The notes beneath the pieces are model-generated. The model was given only the letters and a program-made list of their open reading frames with translations. It had not been told where the DNA came from and made no database searches. 64,000 nucleotides of DNA. It comes from Pithys albifrons albifrons. Taxonomy: Eukaryota > Chordata > Aves > Passeriformes > Thamnophilidae. The stretch is taken from positions 18,993,001-19,057,000 of the forward strand of contig NC_092471.1 in assembly GCF_047495875.1 (NCBI RefSeq), in the 5' to 3' direction. Numbering within the stretch: position 1 is the first letter of the stretch; every line of letters starts with the position of its first letter. The position numbers and the translations under genes are program-made. This document shows, in pieces, positions 1 through 11,640 of the stretch.

Positions 1-800
1 CCTGATCTCATCCCAAAAGCAGTTTGGGGCTTTGAGGGCCTTAGGGATGGAGCCATCAGTGCAGCCTGAACAAAGTACAAGCTGCAGTGGGAACCATGCA
101 GTGCTCCAAGGACTTCAAACCCCTTTCCAAAGACTTCATAAATCCAACCAGAAGTGCAGTGCAGGGCCTGTAAGCATCTTCAGCATGCATGGCTTGGAAA
201 AAACCAGACTGGCTTGCTTGAAAAAGGTTAAAAAAAAAAAGAGATTTTTGAGTCCCTCCCACCAGTTTTCAGATGAGAAATGCAGAGGTGGTATCTTTTT
301 CCTTAAGCACCAAAACAAATTAACCAGTGCAGTTCCACTTCAGAAGCAAAATAAAATAAAAATCAGCTTGGAGCTGACAGGAAGCTTGGAAAATCTGAGG
401 ACAAAAGAAGAATGTCTGTGAATGGTGTAAGACTCAAAGAAGGGGAGGTAGAAAACAAATTCAATCTGGAATGCTGCAGTCAATAGGCAGAGCTGCCATG
501 CTATAAAATACACTGTCTCTGGGCGTTCCTTTAGGTTTATACTTGTGTGAGTGAACATCACTCTTGTGAAATACAAATGCCAAAACTCCATTTTCTAGGG
601 CTCCATATCGGCCTAAAACCAGGCATGTGTCCAAGTGATGCTCCAAAGGAGTACAGTTCACACAGAAGAAGGTGGAGAGGCAGAAACACTCTTCCCAGTT
701 TAACTCAACATCCACCCAAGAGCACATGGGCAAGGGGAGGTGGTGGCACAGAGTGCTGGCTCACTGCTGTGGATTCAGCAGCAACTCCTACACACCAAGG
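1..800. other. Unique sequence, nothing recognised
   Basis: No repeat family, splice-flanked frame or RNA gene is recognisable. There is an A-rich run near 229-242. The open frames on both strands have no recognisable domain. Confidence 0.5.
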
Positions 801-807
801 CTTAAAC

Positions 808-1062
808 TGAAAGTTCAAACTGATAGAGGGGAGGTTTAGATTTGATATTATGAGGAAATTATTGGCTGTGAGGGTGGGCAGGACCTGGCACAGGTTGCCC
901 AGAGAAGATGTGGCTGCCCCATCTCTGCAAGTGTCCAAGGCCAGGTTGGACAGGGCTTGGAGTAACCTGGGCTGGTGAGAGGTGTCCCTGCCCATGGCAG
1001 GGAGTGGGACAGGATGGGTTTTAAGGTCCCTTCCAACCATTTTATCATTCCATGATTCTATG
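808..1062 (+). mobile_element. CR1 LINE fragment, 3' end
   Basis: The copy reads in the sense orientation. It has the gggcaggacctggcacaggt block, then gtccaaggccaggttggaca, then gtgtccctgcccatggcagg. It ends in aaggtcccttccaacc and the CR1 tail attccatgattctatg at about 1062. It is 5'-truncated and non-coding, so only the last quarter-kilobase of the element is present. Confidence 0.93.
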
Positions 1063-2331
1063 TCTAACTAAAGCACTCTTTAAGCCCTGTTTAATTAAAT
1101 ACCATGGATGTGACATCAGGTTCTAGAAATTCCTCATCTTTACTGAGCAGGGAAACACTGATTTCACTGTCCATGGCATCAGATGAGGAGAGCATGGCTA
1201 GAAAATATCCCCTTGCAGCTTCAGCAGCTGGGGATTTACCACATGTAGTCAGGAAGGAGACAGAAACCTCCCAGATTACACCACCAGCATGTGCTGTGGG
1301 GTCCCCATGGGCACCTGCATGTCTGGAGTTGCTCCAGGTTTTTGGTCATGGACAAGAACAACATTTGTCTCCAAGCCCCTTGTTTGAAGCTGACACAAGG
1401 ACCTGAACACACAAGGTGTCAGAGGACCAAAGCCTTGATATTGAACAGGATTAAATTTAAATATAAATGAATATCTCACGATTTACAGGCCATTAGAAAA
1501 TGTAAAAAGCCCTGAACTTAAAACATGTTGGAGAATGAAAACATCAGGCTCTGCCTCCCCTCTGCTTTACTGTGGCCAGTGACTACAGTCCCAGGACCTG
1601 AGAAACTGCTCAGAGCCACCTTCATTCCAACCAGGGCTTCAGACAGCCAAGCACTGTTACTCTCAATTAGTTATTCTGAAAGCAAGAATGGAATTGTTGG
1701 AATAGACACAAAGATGGGCATTTTGGGCAGGCTGATGAAAGGGGCTGACCTTTCCCCTCTGACATCAGTGGTGGCAGGAACGACCTGCTGGCTCCCAGGA
1801 GCACACTGTGCCCAGTGGCAACAGTGTGTGTGCAGGAGAGAGGTTAGGGGAGCTCAGAAGTCTGACCCTCCCTTCCCATGGGTGCTAATCCTGGTTTGCC
1901 TCTTCTACCCAACCTCTAACTGTCCCAGTCTGGAGGGATTCAGTACCCTCCAGTCAGATTTTGCTAATATGGAGTAGCAGGTTCATAACTGCTAAGAGGG
2001 GGAAAGATTCCCAACAGGCACAAGGGCTACAGAGTCCTGGATGACCTTTTTTTCCTAAGAAACCAAACTAAAATCTCTGATTCAAACTGCATGTGCACAG
2101 AAACATTTCCAGCCATGCCCACACAGAGGCAAAAGCAGTACTTGTTACAACTTAGAAAAGTGTGGATTCATGGCAAGAGCAGCACCTGTGCAGAACAGCC
2201 CCATTTAGCTCACTGCTCCCCACTGCAGATACCCACAGACTGCTGATGGTAAACACACAAAAGGAATTAGGAAAATAAGTTGGCTTGCAAGTTGCTGCTG
2301 CTCCCTCATGTCCCGTAATTAAGTTCCTTAC
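1063..2331. other. Unique sequence; 3' intron flank of the candidate exon
   Basis: No transposon or gene recognised. On the minus strand a pyrimidine-rich stretch ending in ttag near 1990 could act as a splice acceptor for a short terminal exon. A dozen codons followed by TGA is too little to support one. Confidence 0.4.
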
Positions 2332-2515
2332 CATTTTCCTTCACCCCATTAATCAGGATAGTTTCTTGGTCTTCTGAGGCACAATCCTGCTCTTGTTGGT
2401 CATCCATCAATTTAACCTCTTTCTGTTCACTCCATGCCCCACTGCATCTGGCCAACCTGCACATTTCCAGAAACACAACCACAGTCAGTGCAACTCCCAG
2501 AATTGGCTCAAGGAA
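2332..2515 (-). CDS. Candidate internal exon: membrane span plus acidic tail
   Basis: On the minus strand a 184-bp open stretch has a strong acceptor immediately before it (tattttttattcacag) and a strong donor immediately after it (aaaatg|gtaagg). It starts in phase 0 and ends in phase 1 (61 codons plus one base). The translation begins with about 18 mostly hydrophobic residues (FLEPILGVALTVVVFLEM), consistent with a membrane span. A Cys/Arg-containing junction (CRLARC) follows, then a polar, acidic stretch (including LMDDQQEQ and ASEDQE). That order fits the end of a single-pass membrane protein with a cytoplasmic tail. I do not recognise the protein. The layout loosely recalls the tails of the basigin/embigin immunoglobulin family, but I cannot show homology. 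The open frame continues a little past both splice sites, so it is not independent proof. A chance match remains possible. Confidence 0.33.
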
Positions 2516-4182
2516 CTGTGAATAAAAAATAACAACAATACAACTCCCCCACACCACCTCACACGCTGTCCCTACCCTTCTTCAGAGGACAAATCCCACT
2601 ATTCAGGCTCTGGGACTGTCACTTTTCCACTCCAAAAGCCAAGCCCAGTGTATTCCAGCAAGGTTAAAATGTTATATATCATCATTTCCTCCCCCAAATT
2701 CCTTCTCTAGAAGGTGCAGCAGTGCTTGGCACCCCTGCAGCTCCTTCCCAAAGTGCTTTGCAAAGGCAGGTCAGCCACGTCCAGCCAGGGCAGCTCACCC
2801 ATTCCCCAGGGATGAGTGGAGAGGTGAAGAAGGGGAGGACTCATTTCAGTTCAACAGCAACTCTGCACTGGAGTTGGAAAAGAAACACAGATATCTGAGT
2901 GACTACTGCTCACCCTGGCTCTCAGCTACTGCTCTCCCAGGTGCTGGCAGGTATGAAAAACTGTCCCCAAAAAGCAGGTTTGGGGGAAAAAATATCTCAG
3001 GTCTGTCCATCATTAGAGCTCCATCCTTGGAAGCCTCGTTCCCTGGGCCCTACAGCTGCCTGCACTGTCCCCACGGGGAGAAGCTCCACCTCAAGGGATG
3101 GACCACCAGTCAAGGCTGACAGGACTTGATGGGACTTCACCAAAGCACCGAGATCAGATTCAAGCCCACATTTTATCTCTTCCTCCATGGAAGATTCCCC
3201 CAGCCACTAAAAGCCACCCTATAGAGAGGGAGCAGGAGTGATGGAGTGATGTGGCTGAACCCTGGGCATGGGTGGCACAGGAGAACTCTCATCAGTGCTC
3301 TGATAGACAAGACTTTCACCTCTTTGACTACAAATTCAAGCCAAAATCTATTTTGTTTCCTTCTGGCAACTTGAACTCCATTTCTTCTCTCACAGAACAG
3401 GTACTAGATGGGAGCATTGGTTTAGGTGTTGTTCTGGGGTTTTTTTTGTCTGGCTTTTTTTTTAAATCAACATTTGCCAATGTCTGCTGCTCCCACAGCA
3501 CTCACTGCCCTGGGGTTCAGCAGCCAAACTTCATTCATATTCAGATTTGCAGTGGAGTCCTCTTAATTAATGTGAAATCTTTACAACTGCCTTAGTAAGT
3601 GAAACCTTCACTGAACTTAAAGATGTTGTGACACTGAGAGTAAGATAAGAATAACAAGCATCAGTAACTCCATTCCTTTGCATATTTAGAGGAATATTTA
3701 ACTAACCCCGAGAGTTTTCCTTTGATGCAAATCCCCATCTCAAAGCTCTCCACCGCCGGGCGGTTTGCAGCCGTCAGACCCCTCTCCCGCCAGCACTGCC
3801 CCCTCCCACCTTCCCCCAGCTCCCCCCAGGGCTGGGAAAAGCTGCAGCATCACTGAGGGTTGGAACAGGAGCGAGTGGAAAAGCCAGAGCTCGGATCAGA
3901 GTTATCTCCATGCAGCTTGGGGGAGATTAATGTCGGAGTGCAAAGCTGCTCTGCGTCTTGCAGCGACAGGCTGCAGCTCCGTGGCTCCTCGATAACATCT
4001 CCTGCCTATTAAATGTATCTTAATTAATAGAAATAGTAATAAATTAAGTTTTAAAAATATCTATTAATGAAAATATTAATAAAATATCTTAAGCCTCAGG
4101 AGAACCAGAGGATTCTCAGGAGACCAGAGACCACATGGGCCAGTGTGGCTGATGGGGAGGGGCTGGTTGCTGCCTGAGGTGC
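2516..4182. other. Unique sequence with a GC-rich block and an AT-rich block
   Basis: No mobile element is seen. About 3745-3990 is GC-rich with several CpGs (for example near caccgccgggcggtttgcag). It is followed abruptly by about 105 bases of AT-rich sequence (3990-4095) with near-repeats of the attaatgaaaatatt type. The abrupt change could mark a conserved regulatory element, but nothing in the sequence proves it. Confidence 0.35.
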
Positions 4183-4522
4183 CACAGAATGGTGTGGGTT
4201 GGAAGGGACCTTAAAGCCCATCCTGTTCCAAACCCCTGCCCTGGGCAGGGACACCTCCCACCAGCCCAGGTTGCTCCAAGCCCTGTCCAACCTGGCCTTG
4301 GACACTCCCAGGGATGGGGCAGCCACAGCTTCTCTGGGCACCCTGTGCCAGGGAAGGATTTCTCAATCCTCACAGGGAAGGATTTCTCAATATCTCATCT
4401 AACTCTGCCCTCTGACAGTGGGAAGATATTTCCCCTTGTTCTGTCCCTCCAGGCCCTTGTCCAAAGTCCCTCTCCAGTTTTCTTGGAGCCCCTTTAAGTA
4501 CTGGAAGGGGCCCTAAGGTCTT
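4183..4522 (-). mobile_element. CR1 LINE fragment with a 24-bp internal duplication
   Basis: This is an antisense copy of the CR1 3' region. It starts at the gaatggtgtgggttggaagg block and passes through the ggacactcccagggatgggg and ccctctccagttttcttgga blocks of the same subfamily as the copies at 11325 and 15203. At 4351-4398 a 24-bp segment beginning gggaaggatttctcaa is present twice in tandem. The other copies have a single version. Confidence 0.93.
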
Positions 4523-6959
4523 ACTAGAGTCATGCAAAGTAAAAGGGGAAAAGCCCTGCCATGGGAAGAGCCTCAGTCCTAGAAAGGACTGGGAGTATGA
4601 TCATCAGTTAAATATTTAATAATATTTATAACCACAGGAGAATCATGGCAAAATTTCAAGGTATCCAAATACATAACCCAAATCAGGACACTGTGGAATT
4701 TTTCCTCCCTGTTCAATGTTTAAGCCCCAGGAAGCAGGTTGAGGGGTAAGATTTGATGCAGGGTTGCTGTGTAAAGGTTCATCCTGCAAGTCGAGTCTCT
4801 GTTTGTCAGCAGGATGAGCTGAGACCTGCAGCTCTAAGCTCAGAAGCATCACCATCCTCAGTGCTGACCCCATCTTTGCTGAGTGTCCTGCTTTACAGTG
4901 ATTTGGTGTAAAATGCCACAGGTGGCCTGTTCTCACCCCATAACATCCTCACAGCCATGTTACAGTAGTGGCCTGCAAGGGATAAAACACAGGACAAGAG
5001 CAGGAGCAATAATTCTCCAACATTGTAAATGTGCCACTTCCAGCACACAAAACATTTCCAGGGAGAAAACAACATGGACATAAAACACCAGCGAGCTCCC
5101 CAAGGAAGATCCCAAGCATCTTAAGGAATAAGATGGTGCCATCATATTCCTGCTGGGATTTCCAGCAGGGCAGGAAGGAGCAGGGTCCCAAGTGTGGGTT
5201 CCAGGCCTCTGCCTGCTCCCTTCCTGCTCTTTCGGGCCGTGGAGTTGGTGGTCAGTCTGGTTTGCAAACAGGTCCATGAGGAAGGAGACCTTGGCTCTGA
5301 CAGACACCCAGTGCCAACCTTCATGGAGAGCAGAGCTCACCTGGGCAACAGACAGAGGGGCCAGGCAAGGCAGCCAAGCACAAAGGGAGAGGTTACACAC
5401 CTTTCATCTCCTAGTACAGCTGGTTTTGGGATGTGTGTCCATGAGGGGGAGGGAAGCGCACAAGGGATGTTTCTGGTGGATGAGATCCAAAGGCTGGAGT
5501 AGACACTGAAGACAATGACATGCAAGAACAAAGGGGATGTGCTTGTGGACAACGATTTGCCTTGACTGCAGAGACTCAGGGAGGCAGAGCTAAGCTCCAG
5601 AAATGGGATGGAAAGAACTGAGAAGGGTCCAGATGGGGGATCTTCACATAGGGTCAGAGGGAGAAGACGTGTAAATAAGATAGACAATGTGAGCTTTCAA
5701 AGACCTGCTGAACAAGGGGACCTTTGGGAGCAGTGGGACCATGGGAGGTGAGATCCCAAGAGGGACAGGGAGAAACAGCAGTGACTGGGAAAGAAAAGCT
5801 GACAAAAGGCTTGACGTGATGCAGAACAAGGACAGAAGGATGGGGATAACAAAGAGGAGGAGAACAGCTGGGGCCTTGGGAAACAAAACTACACCAGGAG
5901 AGGTCTGGGGGATAGAGGTGATGGGCAGAGAATACAGTGGGTAGCTGCACAGCACAGAACACAGTCATCTGCAGATAAAAGGGAGAGAAGATGTATTTCA
6001 GACTGTGTGAGGGCACTGAAGAGAGGCACAGCCAGGGTCATGCTGTTACAAAGAGCTGGCAGGAGCAAAATCAGTCACCAGCTTGAAGCTTCTGAACTTG
6101 ACTGGAGCTAGAGTGGATGGAGGAAGAGGATGGTGAGGGACAAAGACGTGGAGTCAGCTGAACTCCAGGTCTCTGGAGCAGGAGAAGGGCAGAGCACAGC
6201 AGGGCTGGCTGTGCTTCAAGGACAGGCACAGTGGGCTCAGTCACAGGGAAGAATTTAGAAGGGCTTTGGTTGATTGCACCACAACTTCAGGGCATTGGTC
6301 TGCCAAGGTCACAGCTGGCACGACAGAGAAGTCACTGGCTAAGAAAGGGCATCAAAGGGAAGAAGTCACAGAAAGCAAGCAGCAGAGTTAACAATAATCC
6401 AACTAGTTTTAAGCACAAGATGGACAAATCAAGGGACAGAAGGACAGGATGCAATTGCCCATGACAGCAACTTCCAGGGCTTGGTGACCTGGAGAAATCC
6501 CCTTCAGCCCCATAAGTTAGACTACAAGTCCCTCAAAAAACCTGCAGCATCACAACTGAGAAAACTCTCCATTCCTCATGATTCCTGTTGATTTTGCCAC
6601 TGCCTGTGCTGGCCAGGCTGTACAAAGGCTGTGACCAGACCATGTGCACATCTGGGAAAACACAAACAGTATCAAAACAGACCCTCTGCTGTGACCCTCC
6701 TGCTGCCTTTGAGCAGGTGCCCTTCAGCCCAGGTGTCCAAGAAACCCAGAGCATGTTTTTGTTCTATTTTAAAACCTCACATGATCCTCAAGAAGTTTTA
6801 TGAGTGTGGGTGTTGCTGCAGTGGAGGCAGATGTGATCAGAGAGAGAAAGGAATGTCCAGCTGAGGCCCCTCTGCTCCCAACCTGCAGCAATATCCTGGT
6901 GGAACTTCCGTCATCAGTTCCTTGGAGTAAAACCAGGCTATTTCTTGTTCTAGAAATTC
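4523..6959. other. Unique sequence, purine-rich on the plus strand at 5560-6440
   Basis: No transposon recognised. From about 5560 to 6440 the plus strand is strongly biased to A and G (many agg, gaa and gga words). This explains the long Ser/Pro/Leu/Phe-rich open frames on the opposite strand. Those frames have no domain and are not called as genes. Confidence 0.4.
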
Positions 6960-7035
6960 ATATAATCATAAAATTCCAGAATGATTAGGGCTGGGAGGAA
7001 CCTCGAAGATCATCTTATTCCAACCCTCTGCCCTT
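6960..7035 (-). mobile_element. Short CR1 tail remnant
   Basis: The sequence ataatcataaaattccaga followed by ggctgggaggaacctcgaag and a ttccaaccctctgccc block is an antisense CR1 3' terminus, diverged from the other copies. The element is lost beyond about 7035. Confidence 0.7.
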
Positions 7036-7656
7036 GGGTTTCCTATGCTCCCTATAGGAAATGAAATTGAGAGGTGCTGGTTGTTCACCTGGAACAGAGA
7101 AGGAAAACCCAAATTGCAAGGCTGACCCTTCTGGGCACATTCCCACATTCACCTCCAGTGATGGAAACAACAGACCTTATGGATTTCAGCATGTTCCTAC
7201 TAAAACTAATTATACAAAGATCAAAGGGGAAATGCCACCATTTCATACAACCAGACAAATGCACCTGCTCGATGCCTGTCCTGTACAAAGAGAGCAACAA
7301 GTTGCTTTGCTTCTTTCCCAGCCAGAAAATGCCCATTTCCCCCCATGCTGGTGAAGCTTTGGATGTTCACGAAATTTACAGGTCCATCACCCCTCTGTCA
7401 GAGGTGCCATGGGGAGACAACACCTTCCTCAGCTCCCCACAAGCCAACCCAAGGAGAAATTGTGCCAAGGGACATGCTGGAGAGATTTCCTCCCCCTGAG
7501 GACTCCCTGCAGGCTCTTCCTTGGGAAACAGCAGTGTTTTGGCTAATGGTATTTCCAACAGAAGCAGCGATGGTTGTAGTGATGCCCTGGATGCACTTAC
7601 AGGGCATAAAGCAAACAAGCCACGATTGCCACACAATCCAGTGCTTGGCCTCTTCA
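7036..7656. other. Unique sequence left of the microsatellite
   Basis: No feature recognised. Open frames entering from here run into the TATC array and owe their length to it. Confidence 0.4.
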
Positions 7657-7708
<52 letters not shown>

Positions 7709-7882
7709 CTATCCATCTATATCTCTATATATCCATCTATCCATATCTATCCATCTATCCATATCTATTTATCTATCCATCTATCTATCCATCTATCCAT
7801 ATCTATCCATATCTATCCATCCATCTCTCCATCTCTATCCATATCTATATATCCATCCATCTCTCTATCTCTCTATATCTAT

Positions 7883-7928
<46 letters not shown>

Positions 7929-7942
7929 CTATCATCTACACA

Positions 7943-7995
<53 letters not shown>

Positions 7996-8122
7996 CTATC
8001 ATCTATACATATCTATACATATCTATCATCTATCTATCTATTCATCTCTATCTATCCATCTCTATATCTATCCATCTCTATCCATATCTATATATCCATC
8101 CATCTCTCCATCTCTCTCTCAA

Positions 8123-8171
<49 letters not shown>

Positions 8172-8295
8172 CTATCATCTATACATATCTATACATATCT
8201 GTCATCTATCTATTCATCTCTATCTCTATCTATCCATCTCTATATCTATCCATCTATCCATCTCTATCCATCTCTATATATCCATCCATCTCTCC

Positions 8296-8356
<61 letters not shown>

Positions 8357-8374
8357 CCTACCTACCTACCTACA
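7657..8374. repeat. Compound tetranucleotide microsatellite (TATC)n / (GATA)n
   Basis: About 718 bases are built almost entirely from atct/ctat tetramers, with interruptions of the ccatctatatctctatat type. Nearly pure runs lie near 7657-7706, 7885-7927, 7946-7993, 8125-8170 and 8300-8355. The array ends in five ctac units (about 8353-8374). The motif atctatacatatctatacat recurs at 8001 and 8177, so a 176-bp higher-order segment has been duplicated. The minus strand reads (GATA)n. Open frames across it translate as SIYLSIYL and are artefacts. Confidence 0.97.
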
Positions 8375-11324
8375 GGTATTTATCCCCTGCTAGTTGAACA
8401 TCTCCTCGCTCATATTTCCTTGGCACCACCGTTACACCGTTGAAGCTCAATACTCTCCTCACAAGCAGAGGAGGAAAAAAAACCCCTGCCAGGTAAAACC
8501 AAGCAGCCCACAAGCCTACCTGAAAGCCCACTCCACACGTGGGAATTCTCTGGGATGGATGGGATTATGCAGCAGCAATACCTGCTCCAAGATTAAAGTC
8601 GCAAGAGTGTTTTGGCTTCGAGCTGAATAAACAAAAGGTCTCTCACACCCAATGTGCCAGCTCCTATTTACACACAGCTTTTACATCCTGAGTGTCGTGG
8701 ATCATGAGGGGAGATGGAGAGGGAGTATCCAAAGTGAAGGAGAATCTTTTTATGGAGAAGTGGGGGAAGAAAGCGCAGGAGAAGCGGTGGCTTTTTTTCC
8801 CTGCAGAATTGTGAATAAGCGCAGGTGTTCTACATATGCAGTTGTATCTTTCAAAAAAAGAGCTTTAGAGAAATTAATTACATGTCAGAGCCTCTGACAG
8901 GTCTTTTAAGAATTGTGATACTTTTGAATGAAAACATTATATACTTAAAAAGAAATACCATGTAAATGTCTCTGAGATATTTACAGTCAGTGGAGTAATA
9001 GTAGGAGAGAGCTCAGCTCTACCCGTGGTGCGGGCGGATGCTGAACATGCCTTGCTCCTCCTGCCAACGTCTCCTGCCAGCACAGGACTGCAGGAACTCT
9101 GCTGCAGAAGCACAGAGAGCACAGTTCAGGGCCAGGCATTGCCTGGGAACATGTCCCAGCCTCTGCCAAAGTGCCTGAGCCGCTTCTCTCTCCCGTCGGG
9201 GCTCCATCCCTGAACACGCAGCTCCTCTCCCTCCACAGCCAGGACATCACTCCATGCAGCTCCTGCTGTGCTGAAGAGGGAGCTGGACCTCTGCAAAGGA
9301 CAATAACCAGGGGGCTTTCTGGTTGGTTGGTTGGTTGATTCACTTTTTTCTTGATTTCTTTCCCCCACCTTTTTCCTCTTTAGCCCTGACAAAACCGAGG
9401 ACACAGGACAGAACTTCCCATGGAGAAAGGGGTGGGGCAGAACCAGAACCCACCATGGCAATGCCAGGCTGGTCCTTCACTGACCTGAATGGTGCTGTTT
9501 TCCTACCAGATTCTGAAATTCCCCAAGCCCTTTTATTCTACAGATTCCATTGGATCCTTGTTTTTTGACAACTATCAGGTGAAGGGATAAACATTTCCAC
9601 AAGCCAGCAAATGCAGATATTTTACTACTCTAATGGTACCACTGTGAGTAAACCTGAGTTTCCATGAATTTATGTTTCTATTTAAGCCAAGGGTCTCTGA
9701 ACTTTGCCCAGAACCATGATAAGAAAAAAATTCAACTACCTGAGGCTTCCAGAACTGACAGGGTTGGAAAGGTGAAGTTCCTAAAGACAAGTACATTGTG
9801 AAACCATCCTTCCACTCTGCCCATCATGAAGTCTAACAAAAGCATGCTGGACTTGAGGGTTCTGGTTTCACAGGTTCTTTACCCAAGCAAATGTCACAAG
9901 GAAATCATATCTCCCAGCAGTTCCTCAGGATTTTCCTATCAGTGATGGTGAGTACATGGGAGAAAGAGGAAACAAAAAGTTTTGTGGGTCAGTCTCAGCA
10001 GTGAGACCTCAAAACCCTTCAGGAAGGTAAGATCTGATCGAGCCAACATTAGCTAAGAATAAGTTCAGGTATAAATACGGATAAAACCCTCCAAATTGGA
10101 ATAAATCTGGGGGTGGGAAATAAGGTTCACAGAAAAAAGAGTTTGCAGAGAAAATGGATAATATAAACCCATGAAAAGAAGGAACAGTTTCAGAACTAGT
10201 GTGTTCCCAGAAGGTGTAAAGGAGGGATGAGTTGTTAATATTCATAGCAAGCCTCCACTTTTCCTCAGCTGAAAGCAGATGCAACAATTACTGCAGAGCC
10301 CAGGCCCCAACTCCACCAGACCCCCAGAAATGACATTAAGAGCAGACTACTTAAAGCCAGCTCTGAAATAAATGACAGTTTCTGACCTTACTCTGGGAGG
10401 ACATAAGGTGTGAGTGTTTCAAGACCTGTCACAAACAACTTCAAGGAAAAAGGAAGGAAGTGAACAAAATTACAGCCTTCCTGACAAAGCACACGTTAAA
10501 TACCGAAGGAGCTTTCTCTGTAAATGTATTCTCAGACATCAAGAGCAGCAGTGTATCATAAAGGGAAAAAGGTGGCAATTAAAATCCTGGAGAAGCTGAA
10601 ACGCATGAGGGAACGCCTGAAATATGGAGTATTTCAACATAATACTGTCCTGTGCAGGGGAAGGGAGAGCTGCTACATCCCAAAGGGGAGAGAACCAAAA
10701 TGCAAAGCAAGAAAGGGAAGAGTCAGTGAAGAATGACAGGACAGAGAGGGAACCTCATGGGGAAAAGACAAGGCCAAGTTCTCCCTGGGGAACAAGCCCG
10801 TGGAGAACAGAGAGAGTGAGAAAATGGGAGGGAAAAGGACAGTCTGAGGCCAAACCCAAAGGATATTGGCCTTGGATGAGCACAGCCCCACACTGGGGTG
10901 GCACTGGAGAACCTGGTGGTGATTCAGGTAAGGAAGAAACAAATCGGCCTTTCTGCCCAACATGGGATGATTTTACATGTGGGGTCAGGGGACTGTTCCC
11001 CTGGGAATAACAAGGGTGAGGAAACAGGAGCCCAGCTGGGCTCATGGGGCTTTCAGTGAGTGCACCCAATTCAGGGTTGAGAAGCATAAAGAGAATTCCT
11101 GGAAAGGATGATTAAGAAGAGTTGCTGTGTTTCTTTTTGGTCATCCTCTCATATTTTATAGAAGTGGAAGGAAATGAAGCACTAATTAGTGTCACCAGCT
11201 GCAGAATTTTGAAAAACCCTGGCAAAACGAGAGGGAGATTTCCATCTCCTGAAAATGAGAAAGAACACAGACCTAAGTTTATGTTTAGCTGTGATAGCCA
11301 AAAGTAAAAACATTTCTCATTATC
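8375..11324. other. Mostly unique sequence; small GGTT run
   Basis: A short (GGTT)4 repeat lies at 9321-9338. About 10430-10870 is purine-rich on the plus strand. There are no CR1 or LTR matches in these 3 kb. A tentative 41-bp exon on the minus strand at 8582-8622 is listed separately. Confidence 0.4.
8582..8622 (-). other. Tentative 41-bp exon, phase-compatible with 2332-2515
   Basis: On the minus strand a strong acceptor (ccttttgtttattcag) precedes 41 bases that end in GGAGCAG|gtattg. One frame is open throughout and ends in phase 0, which is the phase in which the candidate exon at 2332-2515 begins. The segment is too short to carry any domain signal. Splice-like pairs this short occur by chance in tens of kilobases, so this is only a weak companion call. 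Confidence 0.12.
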
Positions 11325-11640
11325 AGAATCACAGAAACACAAGATAGTGTGGGTTGGAAGGAACCCTAAAGTTCATCTCACTCCCTGCCATGGGCAGGGA
11401 CACCTCCCACTGTCTCAGGTTGCTCCAAGCCCTGTCCAACCTGGTCTGGGACACTCCCAGGGATGGGGCAGCCACAGCTTCTCTGGGCAACCTGTGCCAG
11501 GGCCTGCCCACCTCACAGTGGAGAATTTCCTCCTAACACCTGATCTGAATCTCCCCTCTGTCAGTTTAAAGCTGTTCCTCCTTGTCCCATCTGCCTGTTT
11601 CCATCTCTTTTCAAAGCTCCCTTTAAGTACCAAAGACGCC
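11325..11640 (-). mobile_element. CR1 LINE fragment, 3' end
   Basis: Antisense copy from the tail (cagaatcacagaaacacaag) through gtgggttggaaggaacccta and the ggacactcccagggatgggg block, to aaagctccctttaagtacc. It belongs to the same subfamily as the copies at 4183, 15203 and 25855. 5'-truncated and non-coding. Confidence 0.92.

Noticed and set aside
7345..8397. Open frames of 290 and 350 codons reading SIYLSIYL
   Set aside because: They are translations of the TATC tetranucleotide array; the same low-complexity pattern appears in overlapping frames.
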